DNA from: Clostridium weizhouense
GTDB lineage: Bacteria; Bacillota; Clostridia; Clostridiales; Clostridiaceae
DNA length: 64,000 nt
Direction of reading: 5' to 3'
Assembly: GCF_019431045.1 (NCBI RefSeq)
Contig: NZ_JAHXPT010000002.1
Location: forward strand, 340,384-404,383
The notes beneath the pieces are model-generated. The model saw only the letters and a program-made list of their open reading frames with translations. It was not told where the DNA came from and made no database searches. A program made the position numbers and the translations under genes. This document shows positions 44,038 through 53,252 of the stretch, one piece after another. Position 1 is the first letter of the stretch, and the number at the start of each line of letters is the position of its first letter.

Positions 44038-45954
44038 CTATAATACTATTTTTCCTAAAAGAGAGTTATTCCTTTTTATAAAGTTATCCATATCTTCAGG
44101 AGTTAATTCATTATTTGCTATTTTAGCTAAATCTAATATGTGCTCACAAATAAATTTAACTTCTTCTTTTTTAGATTCATCTTCATAAAGATATATAAGC
44201 TTCTTCACAATAGCATTTTTATTATTAATTACTAAAGTTTTCTCTTCATTAAACATACCTGCTGGCATATTCATTGCTGCATACATTTTGCTCATTTCAG
44301 CCATTCTTCTTGAATGTTCTGAGATTAAAATCATAGCAGGTGTTTCTTCATTTTTTAATCCTTCTATTGAAATCTTGCTTATCTTATCTCCAAGTGATGA
44401 TTTAAAGATTTCTTCTAGTTTGCTATTTAATTCTTTTGAATCTTCATCATCAGATTTTAATACATCTGAAATATCTGAATCTATTCTTGTAAATTGAACT
44501 CCTCTTTCTTGCATTTCTAAGAAAGATATAAAGTGATTATCTAAGCTAGCATCTAAAACTATAGCATCTAAATTATATTCTTTAAATAATTTTATATATT
44601 GTGATTGTTGTTGTTCATTACTTACATAAAATACTTTATTTTCATGTTTTTCTTTTGATTTTTCAAGATAATCTTTTAAAGTAATATACTCATCATTAAT
44701 AGTTTTAAATACTATTACATCTTTTATTTTTTCATAGAATTTCTCATCTCTTAAACAACCATATTTAATAAATATTTGTATGTCATTCCAGAAGTTATTA
44801 TATTCTTCTCTACTATTTTTAAATAATGATGTTAACTTATCTGCAACTTTTTTAACTATATGATTAGAGATTTTAGCTACATCTCTATCATTTTGTAAAA
44901 AGCTTCTTGATACGTTAAGTGGTAAATCTGGGCAATCTATAGTTCCCTTTAAAAGTAATAAGAATTCTGGTATTACTTCTTTTATATTATCAGCTACAAA
45001 CACTTGATTATTATAAAGTTTAACTTGACCTTCTGTTGCTTCAAACTCATGTTTTAATTTAGGGAAATATAATATACCTTTTAAATTAAATGGATAATCA
45101 ACATTTAAATGAATCCAGAATAATGGTTCATTAAAATCAGTAAATACTTTTTTATAAAAATCCTTATATTCTTCATCAGTACATTCACTAGGTTTTTTCA
45201 TCCATAAAGGCTTAGTATCATTTAAAGGCTTTGGTTCTTCTGGCTGTACTAACTCTTGATATTCAGTTCCATCCTCATTTTTCTTTGTTTCATATTTAGC
45301 CTCTTCTTTAGGTTTATTTTCATTCTCTAAATATATTTCTGTTGGTAAGAATGAACAATATTTAGTTATTATTGTTCTAAGCTTGAATTCATCTAGAAAA
45401 TCTGCACTATCTTCATTTATATATAATGTTATAGTTGTTCCTCTTTCTTTTTTTTCTTCAGAAGAAGAAATTTCATATTCAGTTCCACCTTCACATATCC
45501 ATTTAGCTGATTCTGCATCCTCTTTGAAAGATAATGTATCAATTTCAACCTTATCAGCAACCATAAATGCTGAATAAAATCCTAATCCAAAATGACCTAT
45601 AATATCATTACCTTCATCCATTTTATCTTTATACTTTTCAACAAAATCTTCTGCACCAGAAAAAGCAACTTGATTTATATATTTTCTAATTTCTTCTTCT
45701 GTCATACCGATTCCATTATCAGTAAACTTAAGAGTTTTCTCTTCTTTATTTACTGAAACAGTTATTTTAAATTTTTCGTCATCACATATATTAGCTTCTC
45801 CTAAAGAGCTTAATCTTTTTAATTTACTTATAGCATCACAACCATTACTTATAAGTTCTCTTATAAATATATCTTTATCAGAATATAACCATTTTTTTAT
45901 TATTGGAAAAATATTCTCTGTATGAATTGAAATATTCCCATTTTCCTTTACCAT
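44038..45954 (-). CDS. htpG: molecular chaperone HtpG (Hsp90)
   Basis: A 638-residue cytosolic Hsp90. The N-terminal GHKL ATPase domain shows FIRELISNGCDAISKLKRL (about 27-45; the usual Asn-Ala/Ser-Asp has a Gly-Cys here), DNGIGMTEEEI (about 79) and FGLGFYSAFMVADKVE (about 117-132, ATP lid). The middle domain has PLNVSRSFLQND (about 347), with the catalytic Arg and Gln, and the C-terminal dimerisation domain is complete. An acidic insertion at about 215-245 (rich in Glu, Lys, Pro) matches the charged linker. The gene is monocistronic with a consensus promoter at 45985. Confidence 0.95.
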   Translation of the reverse strand: MVKENGNISIHTENIFPIIKKWLYSDKDIFIRELISNGCDAISKLKRLSSLGEANICDDEKFKITVSVNKEEKTLKFTDNGIGMTEEEIRKYINQVAFSGAEDFVEKYKDKMDEGNDIIGHFGLGFYSAFMVADKVEIDTLSFKEDAESAKWICEGGTEYEISSSEEKKERGTTITLYINEDSADFLDEFKLRTIITKYCSFLPTEIYLENENKPKEEAKYETKKNEDGTEYQELVQPEEPKPLNDTKPLWMKKPSECTDEEYKDFYKKVFTDFNEPLFWIHLNVDYPFNLKGILYFPKLKHEFEATEGQVKLYNNQVFVADNIKEVIPEFLLLLKGTIDCPDLPLNVSRSFLQNDRDVAKISNHIVKKVADKLTSLFKNSREEYNNFWNDIQIFIKYGCLRDEKFYEKIKDVIVFKTINDEYITLKDYLEKSKEKHENKVFYVSNEQQQSQYIKLFKEYNLDAIVLDASLDNHFISFLEMQERGVQFTRIDSDISDVLKSDDEDSKELNSKLEEIFKSSLGDKISKISIEGLKNEETPAMILISEHSRRMAEMSKMYAAMNMPAGMFNEEKTLVINNKNAIVKKLIYLYEDESKKEEVKFICEHILDLAKIANNELTPEDMDNFIKRNNSLLGKIVL

Positions 45955-45984
45955 AATTTATCACTCCTCTTTTTTTCTAGTGCT

Positions 45985-46013
45985 ATTTTAATAAAAGTCA
46001 AAATAATTGTCAA
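45985..46013 (-). promoter_or_regulatory. sigma-A promoter of htpG
   Basis: On the minus strand a perfect TTGACA (46013-46008), 17-base spacer and TAAAAT (45990-45985). No CIRCE-type inverted repeat is seen near it. Confidence 0.7.
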
Positions 46014-46130
46014 TGTTTAGAAAACTACAAGTTGGACCTATAAAATTCAACTAATGTTAATTATATTAAACTAATCAGTATAAATCTAAGAATTTCTCTT
46101 TTTTAGACCTTCTTTGACCTTTATTCGTTT

Positions 46131-49100
46131 TTAGCTTCTATCAAGTCTTACCTTACTTCCTCCATTACCAGCTTCTGCTGGTGTAAGTATTAATTTAACT
46201 GGAACTCTATTCTTTATTGATTCCACGTGGCTTATTATTCCAACCTTTAATTTATCATTATGCAATCTTTCTAATGAGCTCATAACTACCTCTAACAAAT
46301 TATCATCTAGTGTTCCAAATCCTTCATCCAAGAAAAATAATTCTAGTGGCGCTGTTCCTTTGAGTTGTATTTGAGATGACAGCGCTAGTGCTAATGCCAG
46401 TGAAGTTAGGAAAGTTTCTCCCCCTGAAAGAGTAGATGCATCCCTTTCAGCTCCTCCATTTTTATAATCTCTTATTATGAATTTACCATTTTCATCTACT
46501 TCTAAACCATAATTACCATTTGTTATTTCTTTCAATTTTTTAGATGCTTCAATTGAAATATACTTTAATTGAGTAAGTGCAACAAATTCAACAAATTTTT
46601 TACCTTTAAATAATTTATCTAAATCATCTAATAAAGCTAATTTATGATCAATTTTCTCTTTTTTAATTAACAAATCTTTAAGTTCCTTTAATTTATTATC
46701 TATAAATTTAAATTCTTCTTCTAGCTTAATTTTGACTTCACTTAATAGTTCAACTTCATTTTTCTTTTCCCTTATATTATTTTGAATGTTAAACCACTCG
46801 TTTTCAGAGATTTCCCTATTATTTAATTTTTTTACTGAACTTTCTATAGCACCCTTAATTTTAGATAAATCTTCTTTATATTTTTCTATTTCTTGTTTTA
46901 ATCTTTCAATCTCATTTTGAGTGATAATATTTTCTTTTACACTCTCTATAGATTCAAAATTTTCTTCTTTTAAACTTCTACTTACATTTTCTTTTTCTAA
47001 TCCACATCTCTTTATAAGTTCATTTTCTTTAGATACTATAGAAATATACTCTTCATTACATTTTTCATATTTAATGCAAACTGTGTCTTTTAATCTATGA
47101 ATTAATTTAAATTCTTCTCCTATATATTCAATCTCTTTTTTTATTGAATCTAATAAAATAATAAGTTTATCTTTGCTAATACTATTTAAATCTTTAATTA
47201 AATCTACTTCTTTTTCTAGCTTAGATTTTATAATTTTTATTTTTTCTTCTCTATTTTTATTTTTTTCATTTAATGATGTACGTGCATATGTTCCTTCTTC
47301 TGTGATTAAATTTATTTCATCTTGTATTTTATCTTTTTCTTTAATCAAAATTTCAAAATCACTTCTAAATCCCTTTATTTGCTTTGATATACTTTCTCTC
47401 TCTTTTTCTATATTTACTATCTCATCACTTTTCTCTTTAAAATCCCTAACACCTATTTCCTTTTTAATAGAATTTAATTTTTCATTTATATTATTAAGTT
47501 CAGCTTCATCACAACCTAATTCTTTATTTATTAAATCTAACTGAATTTCTTTTTCTTTTATTATAGTTGATATTTTATTAATTTCATTTTCTAAAGAATG
47601 ATTTTCATCCTTTAATTTATTAAGTATATTTTCTAGTGTTTCTTTTTTAATCTCATATTCTTCTAATTCTTTTTTAAAATTAATAAATTGTTCTTTAAGA
47701 TTTTTAGGTGATACTTTTTTGAAATCTTCTCCTAAAGTTTCTATTTGAGAGGTTTTTTCTTTAATTTTTTCTCTTTCAGAATTAATTTTTGTATTATATA
47801 TTGTTATTTGTTGTTCTAATAATTTTAAATTAGTTTCATTAGAATTTATTTTATTGTTTAATTCCACTAAATTTTTATCTTCTAAATCTTCTATTAATAA
47901 ATTATTTACACTTTCTATATTATGTTCTAAAGATCCGCAAACTGGACATGCTTGACCATTTTCTAAATTCTTTCTTATTTCAAAAGATAAATTTTCTATT
48001 TCAAATTCTTTATATTTTTCTTTTAATGTTGATAATTCATTTTCAATATTCATTTTATTATTATTATCTTTTAATAATAAACTCTCTAGTTCTTTAATTA
48101 AATTTTTAGACTTTTCTATTTCATCACTATATTGATTAAACTTTTCCCATTTATCAGTACATTCTGTTAAGTTTTTTTGAAGAATTAATAAATCTTCTTG
48201 CTTACCTGGAGAATTTTTAATTACTCCATCTAACTTTTCTTTATTTTCATTTAATAAATTAAATTTTTCTTTATATACTTTTTCTAATTCATTAAATTTT
48301 CCTTTTAAATTCTCTATTTCCTTAGTTATATTAATTAATTTTTCTTTATTACTCTTTATATTTTTTTCACATGAGTTATATTTTTCACTAACTAAAAGAC
48401 CTTCTTGAATTTTAGCTTTTAAATTATCATCTATTTTCAAGCTTTCAAATTTTTCTTCTAATTCTTTTATATTTATATCTATATTCTTAATATTATTTTC
48501 TATAGTTCCGAACTTATTTTTATCTTTCTTATATCTTTCTCTTAATACTTCAACCTTTAATGAAACTTTTTTTATTTCATTATCTAAAATATCTAATGCA
48601 TCTTTTTCTTTTATTGCATCATTTATTCTCTGTTCTCTTAATTTTAATTCCGGTATTTCTTTGTCCTTTTTATCTCTAATTTCTAATAATTTTTTTTCTG
48701 AATCTTCTTTTTCAAGTTTAAGATTTTTAAAAACTTCTTCTAATATTTGTTTTTTTCTTTGAGTTTCACTGGTTTCTTTTAAAGTATTTTCATATGCTAA
48801 AATATATGGATTAACCCTTAATGCCGCTTCTCCAAGCATAAGCTTAATTTTATTTTTTTCTATTTCAGTAGCTTTATTATTTAAAATTTGTTCTTGTTCT
48901 TTATATGAATTTAAATCAATTTGTAAATTCCAAACTTCTTCACTATCTTTATAAATTTTCTCTATATTCTTTAACTCAGTATTTTCACTACTTAATCTCT
49001 TTCTAGTTTCGTTTAACTCTTCATTTTTTAGGTTAAGCTTTTCTTCATTAATTTCTTCATAACCTTTTAATTCACCCATTAAAAAGTTATTTTGTGTTTT

Positions 49101-49685
49101 CTCTTTGTTTATTTCTTTTGATAATTTAACTGAAAGAATATTACCATACTTTTGAAGATTAAATAATCTTTCAAGCATCTCTCGTCTACTTTTTCCTTCA
49201 AGTTTCAAAAAATCACTAAATTTACCTTGAGGCAATACTACAGTTCTAGTAAAATCATCTAATCCAAGCCCTATTATTTCTTCACATCTTTCAGTTACTG
49301 ACCTTACTTTATCTGCTAAAACTTCTTCCGTTTCATTAGTTATATCAATAATTTTAGCCCTTGAAGATCTTGGATTTCCAGTTTTGTTATCACGTTTAAA
49401 TTCTCTACTTACAACATATCTTTTTACTTCTGATCCTGATATCTGAAATTCAAAACTTACATTTAGTGAATCACAATTAGTATTTATATAATTAGAACTT
49501 TTTCTAGAAACTTCTCCATATAAAGCTAGGGTTATTCCGTCTAAAATAGTTGATTTTCCGCTACCAGTAGGCCCAAAAATCCCAAATAAGCCTCTCTCTG
49601 TTAACTTATTAAAATCCACTTTTTGTTCCTCTATAAAACTATTTAATCCCTTAACTCTAAGCTCAATTGGTCTCATCTTCTTCAC
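46131..49685 (-). CDS. sbcC: exonuclease subunit SbcC (Rad50-like)
   Basis: An 1184-residue SMC-like ATPase of the SbcCD nuclease, which cleaves hairpins and protein-blocked DNA ends. Walker A GIFGPTGSGKSTILDGI lies at about 34-50. Two very long Lys/Glu/Asn-rich coiled coils flank the zinc hook CPVCG at about residue 578. The C-terminal lobe holds the signature TLSGGETFLTSLALALALS (about 1085) and Walker B LELFFLDEGFGTLDD (about 1117). Length is within the SbcC range (about 1050-1200). It overlaps the end of sbcD by 23 bases on the same strand, a typical sbcDC operon. Confidence 0.95.
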   Translation of the reverse strand: MKKMRPIELRVKGLNSFIEEQKVDFNKLTERGLFGIFGPTGSGKSTILDGITLALYGEVSRKSSNYINTNCDSLNVSFEFQISGSEVKRYVVSREFKRDNKTGNPRSSRAKIIDITNETEEVLADKVRSVTERCEEIIGLGLDDFTRTVVLPQGKFSDFLKLEGKSRREMLERLFNLQKYGNILSVKLSKEINKEKTQNNFLMGELKGYEEINEEKLNLKNEELNETRKRLSSENTELKNIEKIYKDSEEVWNLQIDLNSYKEQEQILNNKATEIEKNKIKLMLGEAALRVNPYILAYENTLKETSETQRKKQILEEVFKNLKLEKEDSEKKLLEIRDKKDKEIPELKLREQRINDAIKEKDALDILDNEIKKVSLKVEVLRERYKKDKNKFGTIENNIKNIDINIKELEEKFESLKIDDNLKAKIQEGLLVSEKYNSCEKNIKSNKEKLINITKEIENLKGKFNELEKVYKEKFNLLNENKEKLDGVIKNSPGKQEDLLILQKNLTECTDKWEKFNQYSDEIEKSKNLIKELESLLLKDNNNKMNIENELSTLKEKYKEFEIENLSFEIRKNLENGQACPVCGSLEHNIESVNNLLIEDLEDKNLVELNNKINSNETNLKLLEQQITIYNTKINSEREKIKEKTSQIETLGEDFKKVSPKNLKEQFINFKKELEEYEIKKETLENILNKLKDENHSLENEINKISTIIKEKEIQLDLINKELGCDEAELNNINEKLNSIKKEIGVRDFKEKSDEIVNIEKERESISKQIKGFRSDFEILIKEKDKIQDEINLITEEGTYARTSLNEKNKNREEKIKIIKSKLEKEVDLIKDLNSISKDKLIILLDSIKKEIEYIGEEFKLIHRLKDTVCIKYEKCNEEYISIVSKENELIKRCGLEKENVSRSLKEENFESIESVKENIITQNEIERLKQEIEKYKEDLSKIKGAIESSVKKLNNREISENEWFNIQNNIREKKNEVELLSEVKIKLEEEFKFIDNKLKELKDLLIKKEKIDHKLALLDDLDKLFKGKKFVEFVALTQLKYISIEASKKLKEITNGNYGLEVDENGKFIIRDYKNGGAERDASTLSGGETFLTSLALALALSSQIQLKGTAPLELFFLDEGFGTLDDNLLEVVMSSLERLHNDKLKVGIISHVESIKNRVPVKLILTPAEAGNGGSKVRLDRS

Positions 49686-50883
49686 CTACTTCTGACATTA
49701 TATTTAAAAACAAATCAACCACTTCTTGATCTGCATCTACTCCTCTTTCTTTCTTATAAAACTCCTTAAATATTTCATCAAAAGACTTTTCAGATATATT
49801 TTTGATATCATACTCTTCATTATTTATTTTAATCTTTGGAATTATCTCTAATATATCTTTTTTAAAATCTTTCATCTGCTTTATTTCATCTTCTCTTATA
49901 TATCTATCAGTTTCTATTTCAAGATAAACCCAACATTCTCTTTCTGAATTTTCCTTGCATTTTAATATTGCTTCATCAATATTAGAACATTTCCACACCT
50001 CAATAGGTTTATATACATTTAGTTTAATCTCTTCTATATCTGGAACTTCACCAGATTTTATATCAACAATAAAGCATTTTTTATCAAAATTTATTTCTTT
50101 TCTGTTGTAGTGAATAGGAGAACCGCAATATCTTGCCCTTTTATTAGTTCCTGGTACCACTTGTGGTTTATGGACATGACCTAAAGCTATATATTGAGCT
50201 TCATCTGGAAAACATCCTCCATCTACTATATAACTTCCACCAAGTTGTATACTTCTTTCAGATCCACCTTCCTCACTTCCCATTGAAAATAAATGTGATG
50301 CAACTAAATTTATCGTATCTTCTTTATAATGGACCTTTAAAGAATCAAATAATGAATGTATTCTATCACTATAAGACTTTACTCTCTCCTCTTCGGCGTC
50401 CATCTCTCCATATAAAACTTCATTTAATCTCTTTTCACTTGGATATGGTACAGTTAATATAACAGTTTTTTCTCCATTAACTTCTAATTCTATATATCCT
50501 TCACCTGATTCTATAACCTTATGTCTACCATATTCTCCTGTTTGAACAATAGTTTTTGGTGTTCCTACCATTATAATTCCATGATCTCTAGCAAGTGGTC
50601 CAGCTGATATAAGTCTTTCTGGATTATCATGATTTCCTGATATAACTAAAGTAATTCTTTCTCCATTAGAAGAAATTTTTTTTAATGTGTCATAAAACAT
50701 TTTTTCTGCTCTAGCTGGAGGATTACTTGAATCATATACATCTCCTGCAATAATTACTAAATCTATATTATTTTTTTTAACTATTTCTACAAAATCATTT
50801 AAAAATAGTTCCTGTTCATCCATTCTACTCTTACCCTCTAAATTCTTACCTAGATGCCAATCCCCTGTATGCAGTATCCTCAA
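49663..50883 (-). CDS. sbcD: exonuclease subunit SbcD (Mre11-like)
   Basis: A 406-residue metallophosphoesterase. The five phosphoesterase motifs are present: HTGDWHLGK (about 5), IAGDVYDSSNPP (about 45), ISGNHDNPERL (about 80), ASHLF (about 192) and ALGHVHKPQ (about 231), which bind two manganese ions. The C-terminal capping and SbcC-binding region follows. Its 3' end overlaps sbcC by 23 bases. Downstream partner and length agree with a complete SbcCD complex that processes DNA ends and palindromes; the numerous palindromic repeats of this region are potential substrates. Confidence 0.95.
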   Translation of the reverse strand: MRILHTGDWHLGKNLEGKSRMDEQELFLNDFVEIVKKNNIDLVIIAGDVYDSSNPPARAEKMFYDTLKKISSNGERITLVISGNHDNPERLISAGPLARDHGIIMVGTPKTIVQTGEYGRHKVIESGEGYIELEVNGEKTVILTVPYPSEKRLNEVLYGEMDAEEERVKSYSDRIHSLFDSLKVHYKEDTINLVASHLFSMGSEEGGSERSIQLGGSYIVDGGCFPDEAQYIALGHVHKPQVVPGTNKRARYCGSPIHYNRKEINFDKKCFIVDIKSGEVPDIEEIKLNVYKPIEVWKCSNIDEAILKCKENSERECWVYLEIETDRYIREDEIKQMKDFKKDILEIIPKIKINNEEYDIKNISEKSFDEIFKEFYKKERGVDADQEVVDLFLNIMSEVGEEDETN

Positions 50884-50910
50884 ATCATATTCCTCCTACT
50901 TTTATAACCT

Positions 50911-51465
50911 TTAATATAAATCTTTTACTAAAACATATCTTCTTAATCCACCATATTTTAATTTATCCTTTTCAACCCTATAGCCTAAAGCTTTGAAGGT
51001 ATTCACACTATGTTTATTATATGGTGATGCAGTTGCACACATAATAGGTGTTTTATTTTCCTTTGCTATTTTCTCTAAATGCTGACAAAGAATCTTCTGA
51101 AGTCTATTTCCTCTAAACTCTTCTTTTACTATTGTTAACTCAACTTGTCCTACATTTAAAAGTTCCTCATCCTTAAGTCCTAAATCATGTCCATAATTAT
51201 CCTCTTTTAACCCTACATTTCTATATACACCAACAGCAACTAATTCCTTAGTATCTTTAGTAACATACCCAATTGCTTTTCCTGTATTAAAATAATTAAT
51301 AAATTCATCTTCACTTGAAGCAACATATAATTGTTTATCTTCTATTCCCTTCATAATATCTTCTTGAAGTTCAAGTATTTTACCAATATAACTTTTATCT
51401 AAAAACTTAAGCTCTGCTGATACCTTTGCTCCATCTTTTCTATTTAAATCTATTATTGAATTCAT
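50911..51465 (-). CDS. GNAT-family N-acetyltransferase
   Basis: A 184-residue acetyltransferase. The GNAT fold shows the acetyl-CoA motif A as VELTIVKEEFRGNRLQKILCQHL (split here as VELTIVKEEF and RGNRLQKILCQHL, about 118-141) with the R-x-x-x-x-x/L pyrophosphate loop. Motif B follows as MCATASPYNKHSVNTFKALGY. The substrate is unknown. The ATG at 51465 is chosen because GAGGAGA lies 8 bases upstream; a longer frame upstream would run into the family B repeat B5. It precedes sbcD by 27 bases on the same strand and is probably co-transcribed. Confidence 0.85.
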   Translation of the reverse strand: MNSIIDLNRKDGAKVSAELKFLDKSYIGKILELQEDIMKGIEDKQLYVASSEDEFINYFNTGKAIGYVTKDTKELVAVGVYRNVGLKEDNYGHDLGLKDEELLNVGQVELTIVKEEFRGNRLQKILCQHLEKIAKENKTPIMCATASPYNKHSVNTFKALGYRVEKDKLKYGGLRRYVLVKDLY

Positions 51466-51483
51466 TAGTTTTCTCCTCACTTT

Positions 51484-51644
51484 AGGCATATTCAAAAAAA
51501 ATAACAAGTCACTCTTTTGGTTTATTTTGTGTCATACTTCGTCAGCGAAACCTTGCAATAGATGGGCTATTCCGAGCCTTCACTTCATTGTCTGACGCAA
51601 AATATCCTCAAAATCTTCCACTTATTATTTTCTTTCATATGCCT
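51484..51644. repeat. family B repeat element, long form (B5)
   Basis: A 161-base element nearly identical to B3 at 43134 (ends AGGCATATTCAAAAAAAATA and complement AGGCATATGAAAGAAAATAA). It lies 18 bases upstream of the acetyltransferase start, so the sbcD-operon promoter must lie within or beyond it. Confidence 0.85.
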
Positions 51645-51676
51645 TATGTTGTCAAAATTAAACCTATAAATATGTT

Positions 51677-51711
51677 TATGTTTTAAGTAAATATTGATAT
51701 TTTAAAACATA
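51677..51711. repeat. family A element, minimal form (A6)
   Basis: Thirty-five bases consist of the two family A ends fused: TATGTTTTAAGTAAATATTG and ATATTTTAAAACATA. The centre is missing, as if internally deleted. Confidence 0.6.
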
Positions 51712-51716
51712 ACTAT

Positions 51717-52202
51717 TTATTTAAATAACTCTTTTGCTTTTAGTGCTATTCTTTCTCCAAATATTCTTGCTATCTTATCTTCTTCTTCATTTCCATCTCC
51801 TATAGATACATGCCCTAAATGAATATATGGTTGTCCTAATGCAGAACCTCCAGAATACATTAACATCCCTTTAACCATAAAATGATTTATCATAGTCGTC
51901 ATAGCCACATTAGCTCCTCCTCCAATATAGTGAGCAGTTGCAAATACAGCACCTAATTTACCTTCTAAATTACAATTTTTAGATTCATCTATCCATTTTT
52001 TCATTTGCCATGTCATATTTGCATAATATGTTGGTGTTCCAAATAGAACAGCCTTAGACTCATCTAAAAATTTATAGTCTATTTCATCTAGATTCATAGT
52101 TTTTACTTCAATATCATCAATAGTATTGATTCCTTCTTTAATGATCTCTGCTACCCTTTTAGTTTTACCTGTCTTGCTAAAATATAAAATTGATATTTTC
52201 AT
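51717..52202 (-). CDS. flavodoxin-like NAD(P)H-dependent oxidoreductase
   Basis: A 161-residue FMN protein with the flavodoxin phosphate loop SILYFSKTGKTKRVAE (about residues 3-18), the isoalloxazine loop FGTPTYYANMTWQMKKWID (about 62-80) and FATAHYIGGGAN (about 95-106). This resembles WrbA/NADPH-dependent FMN reductases. It probably reduces quinones or other flavin-accessible acceptors in the cytosol. The ATG at 52202 is chosen because GGAGG lies 8 bases upstream. The frame upstream to 52223 has no site. Stands alone, followed by the minimal family A element. Confidence 0.85.
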   Translation of the reverse strand: MKISILYFSKTGKTKRVAEIIKEGINTIDDIEVKTMNLDEIDYKFLDESKAVLFGTPTYYANMTWQMKKWIDESKNCNLEGKLGAVFATAHYIGGGANVAMTTMINHFMVKGMLMYSGGSALGQPYIHLGHVSIGDGNEEEDKIARIFGERIALKAKELFK

Positions 52203-52284
52203 AAATTTATCCTCCCACCTCATATTAAGAAATTTTATTTGAACTTATATATTATTAATTATAACTCATTAATTGGAAAATAAA

Positions 52285-52396
52285 AAAATAACCTTAAGTA
52301 AATTATTCTGATATGCTCCTTCTATAGTAATGACAGTTTTATTATTTTAACTGTCCACTATAAAGTAAGCATATCATTCTAACAAAGGTTATTTTC
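52285..52396. repeat. 110-base palindromic hairpin element between tetR and flavodoxin genes
   Basis: Outer arms AAAATAACCTT ... GATATGCT and the complement pair with some mismatches. Inner arms CTATAGTAATGACAGTT and AACTGTCCACTATA pair around TTATTATTTT. The whole unit folds as one long hairpin. It could be a terminator for tetR on the minus strand (ends in seven T) or another small element. Confidence 0.6.
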
Positions 52397-52436
52397 TTAT
52401 TATTTATGTAATTTCATAATATATTTCAATTATTAT

Positions 52437-52531
52437 CCATGTTTTAAATAAATATGGATATTTTAGTATAAGAACGAACTGGAATTTGAATTTGCTTTAT
52501 ATTATAATATCAATACCGTTTTAAAACATAG
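52437..52531. repeat. family A repeat element, medium form (A7)
   Basis: Left end CATGTTTTAAATAAATAT plus GGATATTTTAGTATAA; right end TTATAATATCAATACCG plus TTTTAAAACATAG. Ninety-five bases, with the TGGAATTTGAATTTGC centre reduced compared with the long form. It ends 10 bases past the tetR stop codon. Confidence 0.7.
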
Positions 52532-52541
52532 ATTAATTATT

Positions 52542-53117
52542 TTATTCTTTTATATTTTCTGTATTTAATCCTTTAATATGATAAAAATTCAAAATAATAT
52601 CTGCCATTTCTTTAGGAGTTTTTTCCGCACCATCCTCAATCCATCTCTTTAGTACAAACCATAATCCCCCTGCTGAAAAATGATTAAAATAGCTATTTTC
52701 TGATACAAAGGTTAATTTTTTAAATTCTTTATTTGTTGCCATTGAATTTAAGTATTTTAAATGCAAATCAAGCAATATTAAATATACATTATTATCTATA
52801 AGATTTTTTAAAAATTCTTTACTTTTATACCAATATTCAAAATATGTAATAAGTAAATCATTTAGTGTTAATTCATTTTTAGCTGAAATTATTTTTATAA
52901 ATTGATTGTATAATCCATCCACATAATATTCTAATATAGATTCCTTTGTTGCAAAATTTCTATAAATCGTTTGTCTCGCTAGTCCAACATTTTCTGCAAT
53001 TTCTTTTAAAGTAATTTTATTATAAGGTTTTTTATCCATTAATTCTATTAATGAATTTACAATCCAGTTTTTTGATCTCAAAGTTATAGGATTAACTTTT
53101 TCTTTAAATTCACTCAT
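52542..53117 (-). CDS. TetR-family transcriptional regulator
   Basis: A 191-residue regulator. The N-terminal helix-turn-helix reads ITLKEIAENVGLARQTIYRN (about residues 35-54) within the TetR motif, followed by FATKESILEYYVDGL. The C-terminal ligand domain is all-helical and resembles the DhaS/AcrR C-terminal type (GGLWFVLKRWIEDGAEKTPK near 155). The ATG at 53117 is preferred because AAAGG lies 6 bases upstream; ATG 53168 lacks a site and overlaps the operator region. It is divergent from a degV gene, its likely target, so it may respond to a fatty acid or acyl-CoA; that is inference. Confidence 0.87.
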   Translation of the reverse strand: MSEFKEKVNPITLRSKNWIVNSLIELMDKKPYNKITLKEIAENVGLARQTIYRNFATKESILEYYVDGLYNQFIKIISAKNELTLNDLLITYFEYWYKSKEFLKNLIDNNVYLILLDLHLKYLNSMATNKEFKKLTFVSENSYFNHFSAGGLWFVLKRWIEDGAEKTPKEMADIILNFYHIKGLNTENIKE

Positions 53118-53199
53118 TTGTAACCTTTCTTCTTCTTTGTACCACTTATTCCATAATATTGACTTCATACTTTACAATATTATATGATAAACATACAAG

Positions 53200-53224
53200 T
53201 GTTACAAGTGTACCTTTTGTAACA
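53200..53224. promoter_or_regulatory. candidate TetR operator between tetR and degV
   Basis: Perfect 8-base arms TGTTACAA and TTGTAACA separated by 9 bases, centred between the divergent tetR and degV starts. The upstream ACAAGTGTTACAAGTG adds a direct repeat. Size and location fit a TetR-family operator controlling both genes. Confidence 0.5.
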
Positions 53225-53252
53225 TGAATAACATTTTTCGGAGGTGAACTCT

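Noticed and set aside
45955..46130. Search for a CIRCE/HrcA operator before htpG
   Set aside because: No TTAGCACTC-N9-GAGTGCTAA-like repeat is present; only a standard promoter is visible.
47173..47544. 123-codon plus-strand frame inside sbcC
   Set aside because: Antisense shadow of the Lys/Glu-rich coiled coil of SbcC; its Phe/Ser/Leu-rich translation is the usual complement artefact and there is no ribosome binding site.
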